From Sphaerisporangium fuscum (GTDB lineage Bacteria > Actinomycetota > Actinomycetes > Streptosporangiales > Streptosporangiaceae), in contig NZ_JAHDTF010000029.1 of assembly GCF_018531465.1 (NCBI RefSeq), forward strand, positions 81,852 to 145,851: DNA of 64,000 nt. The letters run 5' to 3'. The notes beneath the pieces were generated by a model that was not told the origin of the DNA, searched no databases, and was given only the letters and a program-made list of their open reading frames with translations. Made by a program: the position numbers and the translations under genes. Below, one piece after another: positions 7,897 through 14,619 of this stretch; position 1 is the stretch's first letter, and each line of letters starts with the position of its first letter.

Positions 7897-8046
7897 GTGA
7901 ACAGCTGGACCAACGCGGCCGTCCGCCCGGGTTACTTCCAGGATTTCCACGGCATTCTGCCTCTGGAACGACCCCGCCCCCAGACCCAACCTCATCTAGA
8001 ACTGACCGGCGAGGCCGCAGGCCGGGCCCGCTGTTCGCGCCCATGA
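7897..8046 (+). CDS. Small hypothetical protein (49 aa)
   Basis: A short frame opens with GTG at 7897 behind a near-perfect ribosome-binding site (AAAGGAGG, 6 bases before the start) and encodes 49 residues beginning MNSWTNAAVRPGYFQDFHGI. The strong site is the main argument that it is translated. There is no signal peptide, membrane segment or motif recognised, and the second half is rich in Pro, Arg and Gln. It stands alone between decayed DNA and a convergent methyltransferase-like gene. It could instead be the preserved 5' end of a larger lost gene. Confidence 0.35.
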   Translation: MNSWTNAAVRPGYFQDFHGILPLERPRPQTQPHLELTGEAAGRARCSRP

Positions 8047-8122
8047 TCTTCACGATGCCGGGCCCGCCACTCGGGCGATGACTGAGCCCTTCCGAGGCGA
8101 TAGAGCGCTCGAGCGGACGAGC

Positions 8123-8731
8123 TCAGCGTTTTGGCCGGCGCGTCCGGTCACCAGACCGCTTACCAATGAAGGGGATGAGCGCACCCGTTCTGGCACGGTA
8201 GTCCGAATAGCCGGGCAGCCTCTGCTCGAGCAACCGCTCCTCAGCGATGATCCGCCGCCAGTACGCCCAGCCCAGCAGCGCCGCGATGGCCGCGACCGCG
8301 AGAGCGGTGCGAGAGGTGAGAGCGAACCCAGTCCAGATCAGCAACGAGCCCGCGTACCCGGGGTGCCGGACCAGGCGGTAGGGCCCGGTCTGGACGGCGT
8401 GGTGTTCATCGCCTTCGGTGCGCAGAGTGCGGGAGTAGAAGCGGCCGAGTGTTCGCATCGACCATCCCCGCAGCGACAATCCCGCCACCTGGACAACCAG
8501 GCCGGCAGGAGCCAGGAGCAGCGGAAGTGATCCCCACGGGAGGAAGCGCAGGAACGGAGTCACGCATGCGGCTACCGTGTAGGCCACGACGATCAGGAGG
8601 GTGGTGCCCCGGTCGTCGCTCGAGGCGTCCAGGCTGGAGGCGGTGCCGGCGTTGCGGGTCAGCGCCTCCAGAGCGAAGAAGCCCGCCAGCCCCGCGTATC
8701 CGGCCAGGAACCACCACGTCCCGGCGCTCAC
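8123..8731 (-). CDS. Isoprenylcysteine carboxyl methyltransferase-family membrane protein
   Basis: A 202-residue integral membrane protein of the ICMT/PEMT-like group. Four to five hydrophobic segments are visible (for example WWFLAGYAGLAGFFAL and LLIVVAYTVAACVTPF). The family signature follows: VQTGPYRLVRHPGYAG (SAM and substrate site, R-H-P) and EERLLEQRLPGYSDYRART. In bacteria such proteins methylate small hydrophobic substrates; the real substrate is unknown. Start chosen at GTG 8731 because it overlaps the stop of the upstream PadR gene (GTGA), so both are probably one operon with PadR as local regulator. Confidence 0.8.
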   Translation of the reverse strand: MSAGTWWFLAGYAGLAGFFALEALTRNAGTASSLDASSDDRGTTLLIVVAYTVAACVTPFLRFLPWGSLPLLLAPAGLVVQVAGLSLRGWSMRTLGRFYSRTLRTEGDEHHAVQTGPYRLVRHPGYAGSLLIWTGFALTSRTALAVAAIAALLGWAYWRRIIAEERLLEQRLPGYSDYRARTGALIPFIGKRSGDRTRRPKR

Positions 8732-9243
8732 GTGTCCGCCTTGGCCAGCATGCGCATCTCTTGCAGCCACGATCGTTCTGACTCGCAGCGGCGGATCAGC
8801 TCCTGAGTGACCAGCGAGCCCCACTGATCATCACGCGCACCCTCGTCCAAGGACCGCAGGTGTGCCATCCGCGCCAGGACGGCCGCATCCCGGGCGTCCA
8901 GCACGCCCAGCCGCTCGCTCGGCTCCAACAGGGCGAAGTGGGCCAGGCGGCAGAGGAATTCCGCCTGGTCACCGGCGATTTCGGGCGGAAGCTCGGCCAG
9001 CATCTCGTGCAACATTTCCCGTCCGACGTCGGTGATCTCATACACGTGACGCGGCGGACGTTTCTGCTGCATCTGCGCGGTCTTGACCACCGCGCCGGCC
9101 TCCTCCATGCGGCGCAGCGCCGGATACAGGGAGTTGTTATGCAGGACGAAACCGGTATCGGCTTCGACATGCTTGCGCAGTTGGTAGCCATGCGCCGGCG
9201 ACTGCGCCAGATGCCGAAGTATCAACACGTCCACATACGACAT
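8728..9243 (-). CDS. PadR-family transcriptional regulator
   Basis: About 171 residues with the PadR winged helix at the N-terminus (MSYVDVLILRHLAQSPAHGY, QLRKHVE, NNSLYPALRRMEEAGAV, RHVYEITDVGREML) and a helical C-terminal dimerisation part. ATG at 9243 gives the usual family start; an in-frame TTG at 9267 would add eight residues. Such regulators normally repress their own operon and are relieved by a small molecule. The gene overlaps the membrane methyltransferase-like gene downstream, its likely target. No clean ribosome-binding site is visible. Confidence 0.85.
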   Translation of the reverse strand: MSYVDVLILRHLAQSPAHGYQLRKHVEADTGFVLHNNSLYPALRRMEEAGAVVKTAQMQQKRPPRHVYEITDVGREMLHEMLAELPPEIAGDQAEFLCRLAHFALLEPSERLGVLDARDAAVLARMAHLRSLDEGARDDQWGSLVTQELIRRCESERSWLQEMRMLAKADT

Positions 9244-9423
9244 ATCGTCCAGTGTGACATAGGTCAAGCTGGACGAAGCCGAGAACCGTCAGGGCTCAAG
9301 CGAGGGCCGGCCCTCTCTCTGGCCGGCGCTGCAGCAGCCACATCAGGGTCGGCGAACTGGTGCAGAGCCGTCATCCCTGCGATCTCGCGCGCCGGCGGCG
9401 AGGGGCACATCTCGACGGCGAGG

Positions 9424-9861
9424 TCAGTGCGAGTGGATCTCATCGTGTGCCTCTTCGAGAGAAGATCCGGCCAGGAGCGCCGCGACTCCACCGGTGAAGT
9501 TGGCGCACTCGAAGATGTCCTCGTGCGGGCAGGCCAAGCCATGGGCGATGGCGGTCCGTGCCACCTGAGCCCGGGCGATCCGCTGGTCCAGCTCACCGAG
9601 CTTGCGTCGGTACAGCTCCCGCCAGCCGTCGCCGTCCGGCGAACGAGACGCGAGGAACGCTTTGACCTCCCGCAACGTGAAACCGACATCTCGCAGCAAC
9701 AAGACCACACCGACCAGCTCGACCGCCGACGGCGGATAACGCCGCTGGCCTGACACCCGGGCCGGTGCCGGCAGCAGGCCGAGCTCCTCCCAGTAGCGCA
9801 GCGCCGAAGTGGCGACACCGGTACGGCTCGCCAGCTCACCGATCGTCAACTGCTCACCCAT
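9424..9861 (-). CDS. MerR-family transcriptional regulator
   Basis: A 145-residue MerR-type activator. The N-terminal winged helix reads LTIGELASRTGVATSALRYW and EELGLLPAPARVSGQRRYPP, followed by a coiled dimerisation helix and a short C-terminal effector region CPHEDIFEC with two Cys and one His that could bind a metal or cluster. This is close to but not the SoxR four-cysteine pattern. It is transcribed away from the SAM-methyltransferase at 9900, with an 18-bp perfect palindrome between them, so it probably controls that gene and itself. Confidence 0.88.
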   Translation of the reverse strand: MGEQLTIGELASRTGVATSALRYWEELGLLPAPARVSGQRRYPPSAVELVGVVLLLRDVGFTLREVKAFLASRSPDGDGWRELYRRKLGELDQRIARAQVARTAIAHGLACPHEDIFECANFTGGVAALLAGSSLEEAHDEIHSH

Positions 9862-9865
9862 TTGA

Positions 9866-9883
9866 CTTCAAGCGTACTTGAAG
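9866..9883. promoter_or_regulatory. MerR-type operator, perfect 18-bp palindrome
   Basis: CTTCAAGCGTACTTGAAG is an exact inverted repeat placed between the divergent merR and methyltransferase starts. It follows TTGACT (9862-9867), a plausible -35 whose spacing to the next gene is short. The palindrome fits the MerR habit of binding inside a promoter spacer. Confidence 0.75.
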
Positions 9884-9899
9884 CCGTTGACTGACGATC

Positions 9900-10541
9900 A
9901 TGCAGACAGCAGGCAAATCTCTCAAGCAACGCGCGCTCGGATACCTGGTGAGCCAGGCGCACCGCCCCCGGGGCCTCGTCGGGTGGGCGAACGGCTGGAT
10001 GTTCGCTCATCGCCCCTCCAACCGGAAGCGCAACATCTGGGCGGTGTCGTTGCTGGACGTGCGGCCCACCGACCGGGTGCTCGAGATCGGCTTCGGCCCC
10101 GGCATCGCCATCGCCGAGCTCGCCGGCCGCGCCACCCGGGGCCACGTCTACGGCGTCGACCACTCCCAGGCCATGGTCCGGCAGGCGGCCCGGCGCAACG
10201 CCGCCGCCGTCCGCGCCCATCGCGTGCACCTGACGTGCGCCTCCGTGGAGCGGTTGCCGAGTTTCGGCGATCCGCTCGACGCCATCCTCGCCGTCAACTC
10301 CGTGGGGTTCTGGCCCGATCCGGTGGAGCGGCTCGGCGCGCTGCGCCGCCTGCTCCGCCCCGCGGGACGCATCGCGCTGGTCAGCCAGCCCCGCTGCCCC
10401 GGCGCCACCCGGGACACCACGGCCCTAGCCGCCCAAGAGCTCCAGGACCTGCTCACCCAGGCCGGCTTCACCCTGATCCGGGTCGAGACCCTCGAGCTCG
10501 ACCCGCCCGTCGCCTGCGTGCTCGCCGGCAATCCGAGTTGA
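9900..10541 (+). CDS. Class I SAM-dependent methyltransferase
   Basis: A 213-residue methyltransferase with motif I VLEIGFGPGIAIAELA, an acidic motif II end GHVYGVDHSQAMV, and motif IV DAILAVNSVGFWPDP. It belongs to the small ubiE/COQ5-like group; the acceptor is unknown. ATG at 9900 lies only about 17 bases after the MerR palindrome and has no ribosome-binding site, so the transcript may be leaderless. Its partner is the divergent MerR regulator. It ends convergently 43 bp from the small gene at 10585. Confidence 0.85.
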   Translation: MQTAGKSLKQRALGYLVSQAHRPRGLVGWANGWMFAHRPSNRKRNIWAVSLLDVRPTDRVLEIGFGPGIAIAELAGRATRGHVYGVDHSQAMVRQAARRNAAAVRAHRVHLTCASVERLPSFGDPLDAILAVNSVGFWPDPVERLGALRRLLRPAGRIALVSQPRCPGATRDTTALAAQELQDLLTQAGFTLIRVETLELDPPVACVLAGNPS

Positions 10542-10584
10542 CCGAGTTGTCCTGCCCATGCGGTGGTTGCTCGGGGCGCGGGAG

Positions 10585-10731
10585 TCATTCCTCTTCGTCG
10601 TCGGCGGCGTCGCGTTGTTTCTTGAGTTCCTCGGCCAGTTGCTTCGCCCAGGCGAGGCGTTCTTCTTCCGGGAGGTCGAAATAGCCCTCCGGCAGCGCGG
10701 CGTGGATCTTACGCCTCCTCCAGAAAACCAC
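10585..10731 (-). CDS. Small acidic protein (48 aa) at the end of the toxin-like operon
   Basis: Found by reading: GTG at 10731 follows GGGAGG at 6 bases and opens a 48-residue frame, MVFWRRRKIHAALPEGYFDL, then PEEERLAWAKQLAEELKKQR, ending DAADDEEE. It overlaps the last 23 bases of the upstream effector-like gene in another frame. A basic start, an amphipathic helix and an acidic tail suggest a small helical partner. By position it could be an immunity or chaperone-like protein for the toxin-like product, but no family was recognised. Confidence 0.55.
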   Translation of the reverse strand: MVFWRRRKIHAALPEGYFDLPEEERLAWAKQLAEELKKQRDAADDEEE

Positions 10732-11179
10732 CGGCACCTCCCGTGTTGATGTAGTCGCGGGTCTTCACGTCGTAGATGGCGATCTGGTCGGTCTCCCTGG
10801 CCAGCTTCACCGCCTTGGTGCGTCTGCGGAGGTTCATGGACGGTTCCAGCCACATCTTTTCGTCTTCTATCCAGCATCCCAGATAGATGTCCTTGCGGTT
10901 CTCGAAGACGTCCCGGTTGGCGTGCAGGTAGCGGTCGATGGCGCGGGCCGCGGCCTTCGGGTCGTCGAGGATGCTCTCGGGGAACTGGGCCGTACGGCCC
11001 GTGGTGGCCACCATGTAGCCCCGGGTGGGCAGGCGGCCGGTGGCCGGGGACCAGGAGAACCCGCCGGTGCGGCGGGCGTCCCTGACCAGGCCACCCAATG
11101 GCACCGGCCGCGCCCGCTGGAAGAACCTGGCGGCGCGGCGGGCGATGAACCCGGCCGCGCCCGCCGGGACCCTACGCAA
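10709..11179 (-). CDS. Polymorphic-toxin-type C-terminal domain protein
   Basis: A 156-residue product whose second half (YMVATTGRTAQFPESILDD, ENRKDIYLGCWIEDEKMWLE, LARETDQIAIYDVKTRDYIN) resembles a C-terminal domain common in actinobacterial polymorphic toxins (pattern NYLGTWH...VFLDVS...A..LG...NQIAI.D). Biochemical activity is unknown. The likely start is TTG at 11179, overlapping the upstream stop by 8 bases. The first 40 basic residues look like linker sequence that would continue the upstream protein, so the two may once have been a single gene. A 48-residue gene overlaps its 3' end. Confidence 0.6.
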   Translation of the reverse strand: MRRVPAGAAGFIARRAARFFQRARPVPLGGLVRDARRTGGFSWSPATGRLPTRGYMVATTGRTAQFPESILDDPKAAARAIDRYLHANRDVFENRKDIYLGCWIEDEKMWLEPSMNLRRRTKAVKLARETDQIAIYDVKTRDYINTGGAGGFLEEA

Positions 11180-11663
11180 CCAGCACCCGCGACGCCTGGT
11201 CGCCCGCCAGTTTCAGCATCAGGCGGGTGATCTGCTTCTGGGCGGGGATCGTCAGCAGCGAACCCCCGGAGGTGGCCACCGCCGAGGCCTGCGCGAGGCG
11301 GATCCTGACCAGCAGCAGGACGAGCTGGACGATGATCACGACCTTGAGGGCTCGCACGAGGGCGGCGGCGAGCATGAGGCAGACCGCCACGATCCGCGCC
11401 CCGGTGCCGCCTCCCGCCACCACGGCGCGCGGCGCGTTCTCGCCGGTCCAGGCGGACAGGAACGTGCCGATCGCCTCCCCCTCGTTGCCGCGCCGCACGG
11501 CCTCGGCCAGGTCGTCCGCCTGGCCGACGATCCCGTCGAGCCGGCCGCCGAAGCCGATCCAGGCCGTCGCCATGCGCTGCAGCCCGTCCTCGTCGACCTC
11601 CGGCCACAGGTAGCCGAGCTCGTTCAGAAGGCCCGTCAGAGCACCGGGCAGCTTCACACCCAC
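11172..11663 (-). CDS. WXG100-like N-terminal domain protein, toxin carrier half
   Basis: A 163-residue protein beginning MGVKLPGALTGLLNELGYLW then PEVDEDGLQRMATAW, the helical WXG100-like start found on long actinobacterial toxins and CpnT-like proteins that use type VII-type secretion. A hydrophobic stretch at about 90-125 (IVAVCLMLAAALVRAL, VIIVQLVLLLVRI) is followed by a basic end. It is much shorter than full-length toxins and stops just where the next frame continues with linker-like sequence, so it is either a separate carrier or the front half of a split toxin. GTG start overlaps the upstream gene by 10 bases. Confidence 0.65.
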   Translation of the reverse strand: MGVKLPGALTGLLNELGYLWPEVDEDGLQRMATAWIGFGGRLDGIVGQADDLAEAVRRGNEGEAIGTFLSAWTGENAPRAVVAGGGTGARIVAVCLMLAAALVRALKVVIIVQLVLLLVRIRLAQASAVATSGGSLLTIPAQKQITRLMLKLAGDQASRVLVA

Positions 11664-11974
11664 CGCGCCGCCCTCTCCACGCGCCCGGTACGCCAGAGAC
11701 TGTCCTGCTCGGCGCCCTCGTACCGGGCCGCGGCGACGGTGAGCTGCTCCCCGCGGCCGTCCAGGGAGGTGACCGCCGAGCGCACGGACCCGACCGCGAT
11801 CTCGTGCATGGCGTCGCAGGCCACGCCGATCATGGCGCTGATGTCGTCGCTCTGCGGGATGGGCCCTTCGGCCGAGATCGCGGCGAGCAGTTCGTCGAGC
11901 GCCGCCCGTAATTCGCCGGCCGTGTCGCCCGCCCCGGCTCCCGCCTTTCGCAGTGCTGTCCGCCGGATGTCCAC
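11654..11974 (-). CDS. WXG-like small helical protein
   Basis: A 106-residue mostly helical protein (AGDTAGELRAALDELLAAIS, IGVACDAMHEIAVGSV, LTVAAARYEGAEQDSL) of the size and style of ESX/WXG100-associated proteins encoded before actinobacterial toxins. GTG at 11974 is preferred because GGAGG lies 8 bases before it and the upstream gene ends 4 bases away; an ATG at 12016 would lie inside that gene. It probably pairs with the WXG-like domain of the next product. No WxG motif itself is clear, so the family call is by context. Confidence 0.6.
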   Translation of the reverse strand: MDIRRTALRKAGAGAGDTAGELRAALDELLAAISAEGPIPQSDDISAMIGVACDAMHEIAVGSVRSAVTSLDGRGEQLTVAAARYEGAEQDSLWRTGRVERAARWV

Positions 11975-11978
11975 GGCG

Positions 11979-12419
11979 TCATCCTCCGTTTCGCCTTTCG
12001 AGCTGCCTGAGTACATCGGTGATCGTGTCGGCGAGAACCCCGAACCTGGCGGCGGCGAGGTCCTGGAGTTCGCGGAGTTCCGCCGGCAGGGTGTCCAGAT
12101 CGGGGACGGCCTGCCGGCCCGCCGCGCCGGCCAGCCCTTCCAGTGCCTCGTTCACGCTGCCGAGGATCAGCTCCGCCAGCTCGGCGGAGTCGAGCCGCCG
12201 GACCCGCGGATCCAGGTCCAGGCACGCGAGCCGGGGGCCGCTCGCCGTCAGGACGGCCTCGGCGCGCACCGCCCCGTCCCGCCTGCCGGCCTGGTGCCGC
12301 ACCTCCGGCAGGTCGGGCGGGCTCGCGGTGACCGATTCCAGGGCCCGTCTGGTGGCCTCGATCAGCCGGTCGAAGTCGTCCGCGCCCAGGTCCCCCGTCA
12401 CCCCGACGCCGCCGCTCAC
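11979..12419 (-). CDS. YbaB/EbfC-like protein
   Basis: A 146-residue protein with a YbaB-like layout: N-terminal helix (DDFDRLIEATRRALES), a beta sheet with AVRAEAVLTASGPRLACLDL, then helices (SAELAELILGSVNEALEGL) and a long C-terminal extension. YbaB proteins are nucleoid-associated dimers, but in actinobacteria copies of this kind commonly precede WXG-like and toxin genes. GTG at 12419 overlaps the stop of the methylthioribose kinase gene (GTGA), tying the toxin-like set to the sugar operon. Function in the present setting is unknown. Confidence 0.65.
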   Translation of the reverse strand: MSGGVGVTGDLGADDFDRLIEATRRALESVTASPPDLPEVRHQAGRRDGAVRAEAVLTASGPRLACLDLDPRVRRLDSAELAELILGSVNEALEGLAGAAGRQAVPDLDTLPAELRELQDLAAARFGVLADTITDVLRQLERRNGG

Positions 12420-13600
12420 CGGTCGGCCGCCTCGCCGAGCACCTGGCCGACCCGGTCGAACAGCGGTTTCGGCTCGCCCCGCCGCGCCTCGCCGGTCAGC
12501 AGGAGCCGGGCCGCCGCGAGCACGGCGCGGATCGCGCGGACGCGCAGCTCTTCCGGCAGGCCCTCGATGTCGCTGACCGAGGAGAAGCCGATGACCCGGC
12601 GGGCCGCCTTGGCGGCGGCGAACACCACGGCGTCGCCGTACACCTTGCCGAGGTAGGGGTCGAGGTCGATGACGCGCGGGTCGGCCCGTCCCGGCCACAG
12701 CGTGGCGAACTCCTCGGCGAACCCCTGCCAGGTCTCCCCCGCCTGCGCCAGCACCCACCCGGCCTGCGCGTCGTCGCCGAGGACGAGGGCGCGGGCGGCG
12801 GCCAGCACGTAGTTGCCCCACAGCGCCCCGATGTCGAAGCCGACCGGGCCGTAGAAGGCGAACTCCACGTCGAAGGCGCGCGCCGAGCGCGGCTCGTCGC
12901 GCACCAGGACCGAGCCGGTGTGCAGGTCGCCGTGGATGAGCGCCTCGGCGTGCGTCAGGAAGGCGAGCTTGGCCGCGCCGATCGCCGCCCGGACCTCGGG
13001 GTCGCCCGCGTACGCCGCGACGTCGGCCTGGTTGCCGGGCAGGATCCGGTTGTGCTCGTGGGTGATGTACGGCTCGGTGAAGACGAGGTCCTCGGTGATC
13101 TCGCACAGCTCCGGATTGGACGAGGCGACGAGCGCCTCCTTGTACGGCTTGGCCCCCAGCCCGAACACCGAGGTGCCGAAGGCGACCTTGGCGACGTACC
13201 TGCCGAGTTCGCCCGCCACCCCCTCGTGCCGCAGCCCCTCGTTGAGCGCGCCGCGCCACACGCGGTGGTCCGAGAGGTCCTCGATGGCGATGACGTGCCG
13301 CGCCGGGTCGGCGTCGTGGATCTCGGGGACGAGCCCGGGGGCGACGCGGTTGTGCACGCGCAGGGCGCGTGCCTCGATGCCGTTCCGCTCGGGGGTGATG
13401 GGCCAGGTGGGGTCCACCCGGACGTACGGCAGGGCCTGCTTGAGCACCAGGCCCCCGCGCTCGGCCTCGACGACGAACACGAGGTTGAGGTTGCCGTCGC
13501 CCACCTCCCGCACCTGCCGTACGGCCCCGAATTGGGCGAGGGCCGGCCGCTCGGCGACGTAGCCGGGGACCGTCTCCACGGTGAGCACCTCGTAGCTCAA
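12416..13600 (-). CDS. mtnK: S-methyl-5-thioribose kinase
   Basis: Phosphorylates 5-methylthioribose to its 1-phosphate, part of methionine salvage. The 394-residue product has the aminoglycoside-phosphotransferase-like kinase fold with GDGNLNLVFVV (nucleotide loop), VLKQALPYVR, the catalytic loop LIHGDLHTGSVLV, and FDVEFAFYGPVGFDIG (metal Asp). Length matches MtnK. Start is TTG at 13600, with AGGAGG 5 bases before it, overlapping the permease stop (TTGA). It follows an ABC uptake system and faces mtnD across the operon promoter, which supports methylthioribose as the imported substrate. Confidence 0.88.
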   Translation of the reverse strand: MSYEVLTVETVPGYVAERPALAQFGAVRQVREVGDGNLNLVFVVEAERGGLVLKQALPYVRVDPTWPITPERNGIEARALRVHNRVAPGLVPEIHDADPARHVIAIEDLSDHRVWRGALNEGLRHEGVAGELGRYVAKVAFGTSVFGLGAKPYKEALVASSNPELCEITEDLVFTEPYITHEHNRILPGNQADVAAYAGDPEVRAAIGAAKLAFLTHAEALIHGDLHTGSVLVRDEPRSARAFDVEFAFYGPVGFDIGALWGNYVLAAARALVLGDDAQAGWVLAQAGETWQGFAEEFATLWPGRADPRVIDLDPYLGKVYGDAVVFAAAKAARRVIGFSSVSDIEGLPEELRVRAIRAVLAAARLLLTGEARRGEPKPLFDRVGQVLGEAADR

Positions 13601-14619
13601 CGGTTCCTCCTGAGCGTGTAACTGGTCACCAGCGCGCCGACGAGCAGCGCGCCCTGGACGAAGGTCTGGGCGTAGTAGGGCGCGTTCAGCATGGTCAAGC
13701 CGTTGATCATCACGCCGGTGAACAGCGCGCCGACCACGGTCCCGATCGCGTTGGGCCGGTTGGCGCCCAGCACGGCGAAGCCGATCAGCGCCGCGCCCAC
13801 CGACTGCAGCAGGTACGGGTCCCCGGCGCCGACGTCGCCCCGGCCGAGCCTCGCCGACAGAAGGATCCCGGCCACGGCCGCGCACAGCCCGGACACCGCG
13901 TACGCCAGGGCGCGGTAGCGCGCGACGCGGATGCCGGCGAGCCGGGCCGCCTCGGGGTTGCCGCCGATGGCGTACAGGGCGCGGCCCCACCGCGTGTGGG
14001 TGAGCAGCACGTGGACGGCGGCGGCCAGCAGGGCGAACACCACCACGGCGACGGGCACCGAGGCGATCGTGCCGCCGCCGAGCCAGGCGAATCCCTCGGT
14101 GTACCGGCCGGGGGCGGGGACGCCGTCGACCGTCATGCCCGGCGCGACCGACTGGCCGCCGGTGACGATCAGCGCCAGCCCCTGGAACAGGAACAGCGTC
14201 CCGAGGGTCGCCACCAGGTCGGGCACCCTGGCGACGACGGTGAGCAGCACGTTCACCCCGGCGACGAGCAGCCCGGTGAGCAGGCCGGTCACGATGGCGG
14301 TGCCGCCGGTGAGGTTGAACCTCACCATGGTCAGCGCGGTCACCATGACGACCGCGCCCACGCAGGCCCCGGCCGACAGGTCGAAGCCGCCGGTGGTCAT
14401 CGAGACGGTGACGCCGAGCGCGACGATGCCGACCACGGCCACCGACTGCAGGACGACCAGCGCGTTGGGGTAGGTGGCGAACGCGGGCCGCAGGAGGGAG
14501 AACAGGACGAGCATGGCGGCGAGCACCACCAGCAGCCCGTACCGGTAGGCGAGGGCCGCCGCGCCGGACGCCACGCGCCGGGACGAGATCCGGCCCTCAC
14601 CTTGGGATGTCGTGATCAC
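13597..14619 (-). CDS. ABC transporter permease (RbsC-like), predicted methylthioribose uptake
   Basis: A 340-residue inner-membrane permease of the sugar-type BPD_transp_2 family, with about nine hydrophobic segments, the MTTGGFDLSAGACVGAVVMV block typical of RbsC-like permeases, and GGNPEAARLAGI, the coupling loop. It is the membrane channel for the ATPase encoded before it and the lipoprotein at 16133. GTG at 14619 overlaps the ATPase stop. A single permease gene implies a homodimer. The substrate is inferred from the linked mtnK and mtnD genes. Confidence 0.88.
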   Translation of the reverse strand: MITTSQGEGRISSRRVASGAAALAYRYGLLVVLAAMLVLFSLLRPAFATYPNALVVLQSVAVVGIVALGVTVSMTTGGFDLSAGACVGAVVMVTALTMVRFNLTGGTAIVTGLLTGLLVAGVNVLLTVVARVPDLVATLGTLFLFQGLALIVTGGQSVAPGMTVDGVPAPGRYTEGFAWLGGGTIASVPVAVVVFALLAAAVHVLLTHTRWGRALYAIGGNPEAARLAGIRVARYRALAYAVSGLCAAVAGILLSARLGRGDVGAGDPYLLQSVGAALIGFAVLGANRPNAIGTVVGALFTGVMINGLTMLNAPYYAQTFVQGALLVGALVTSYTLRRNR

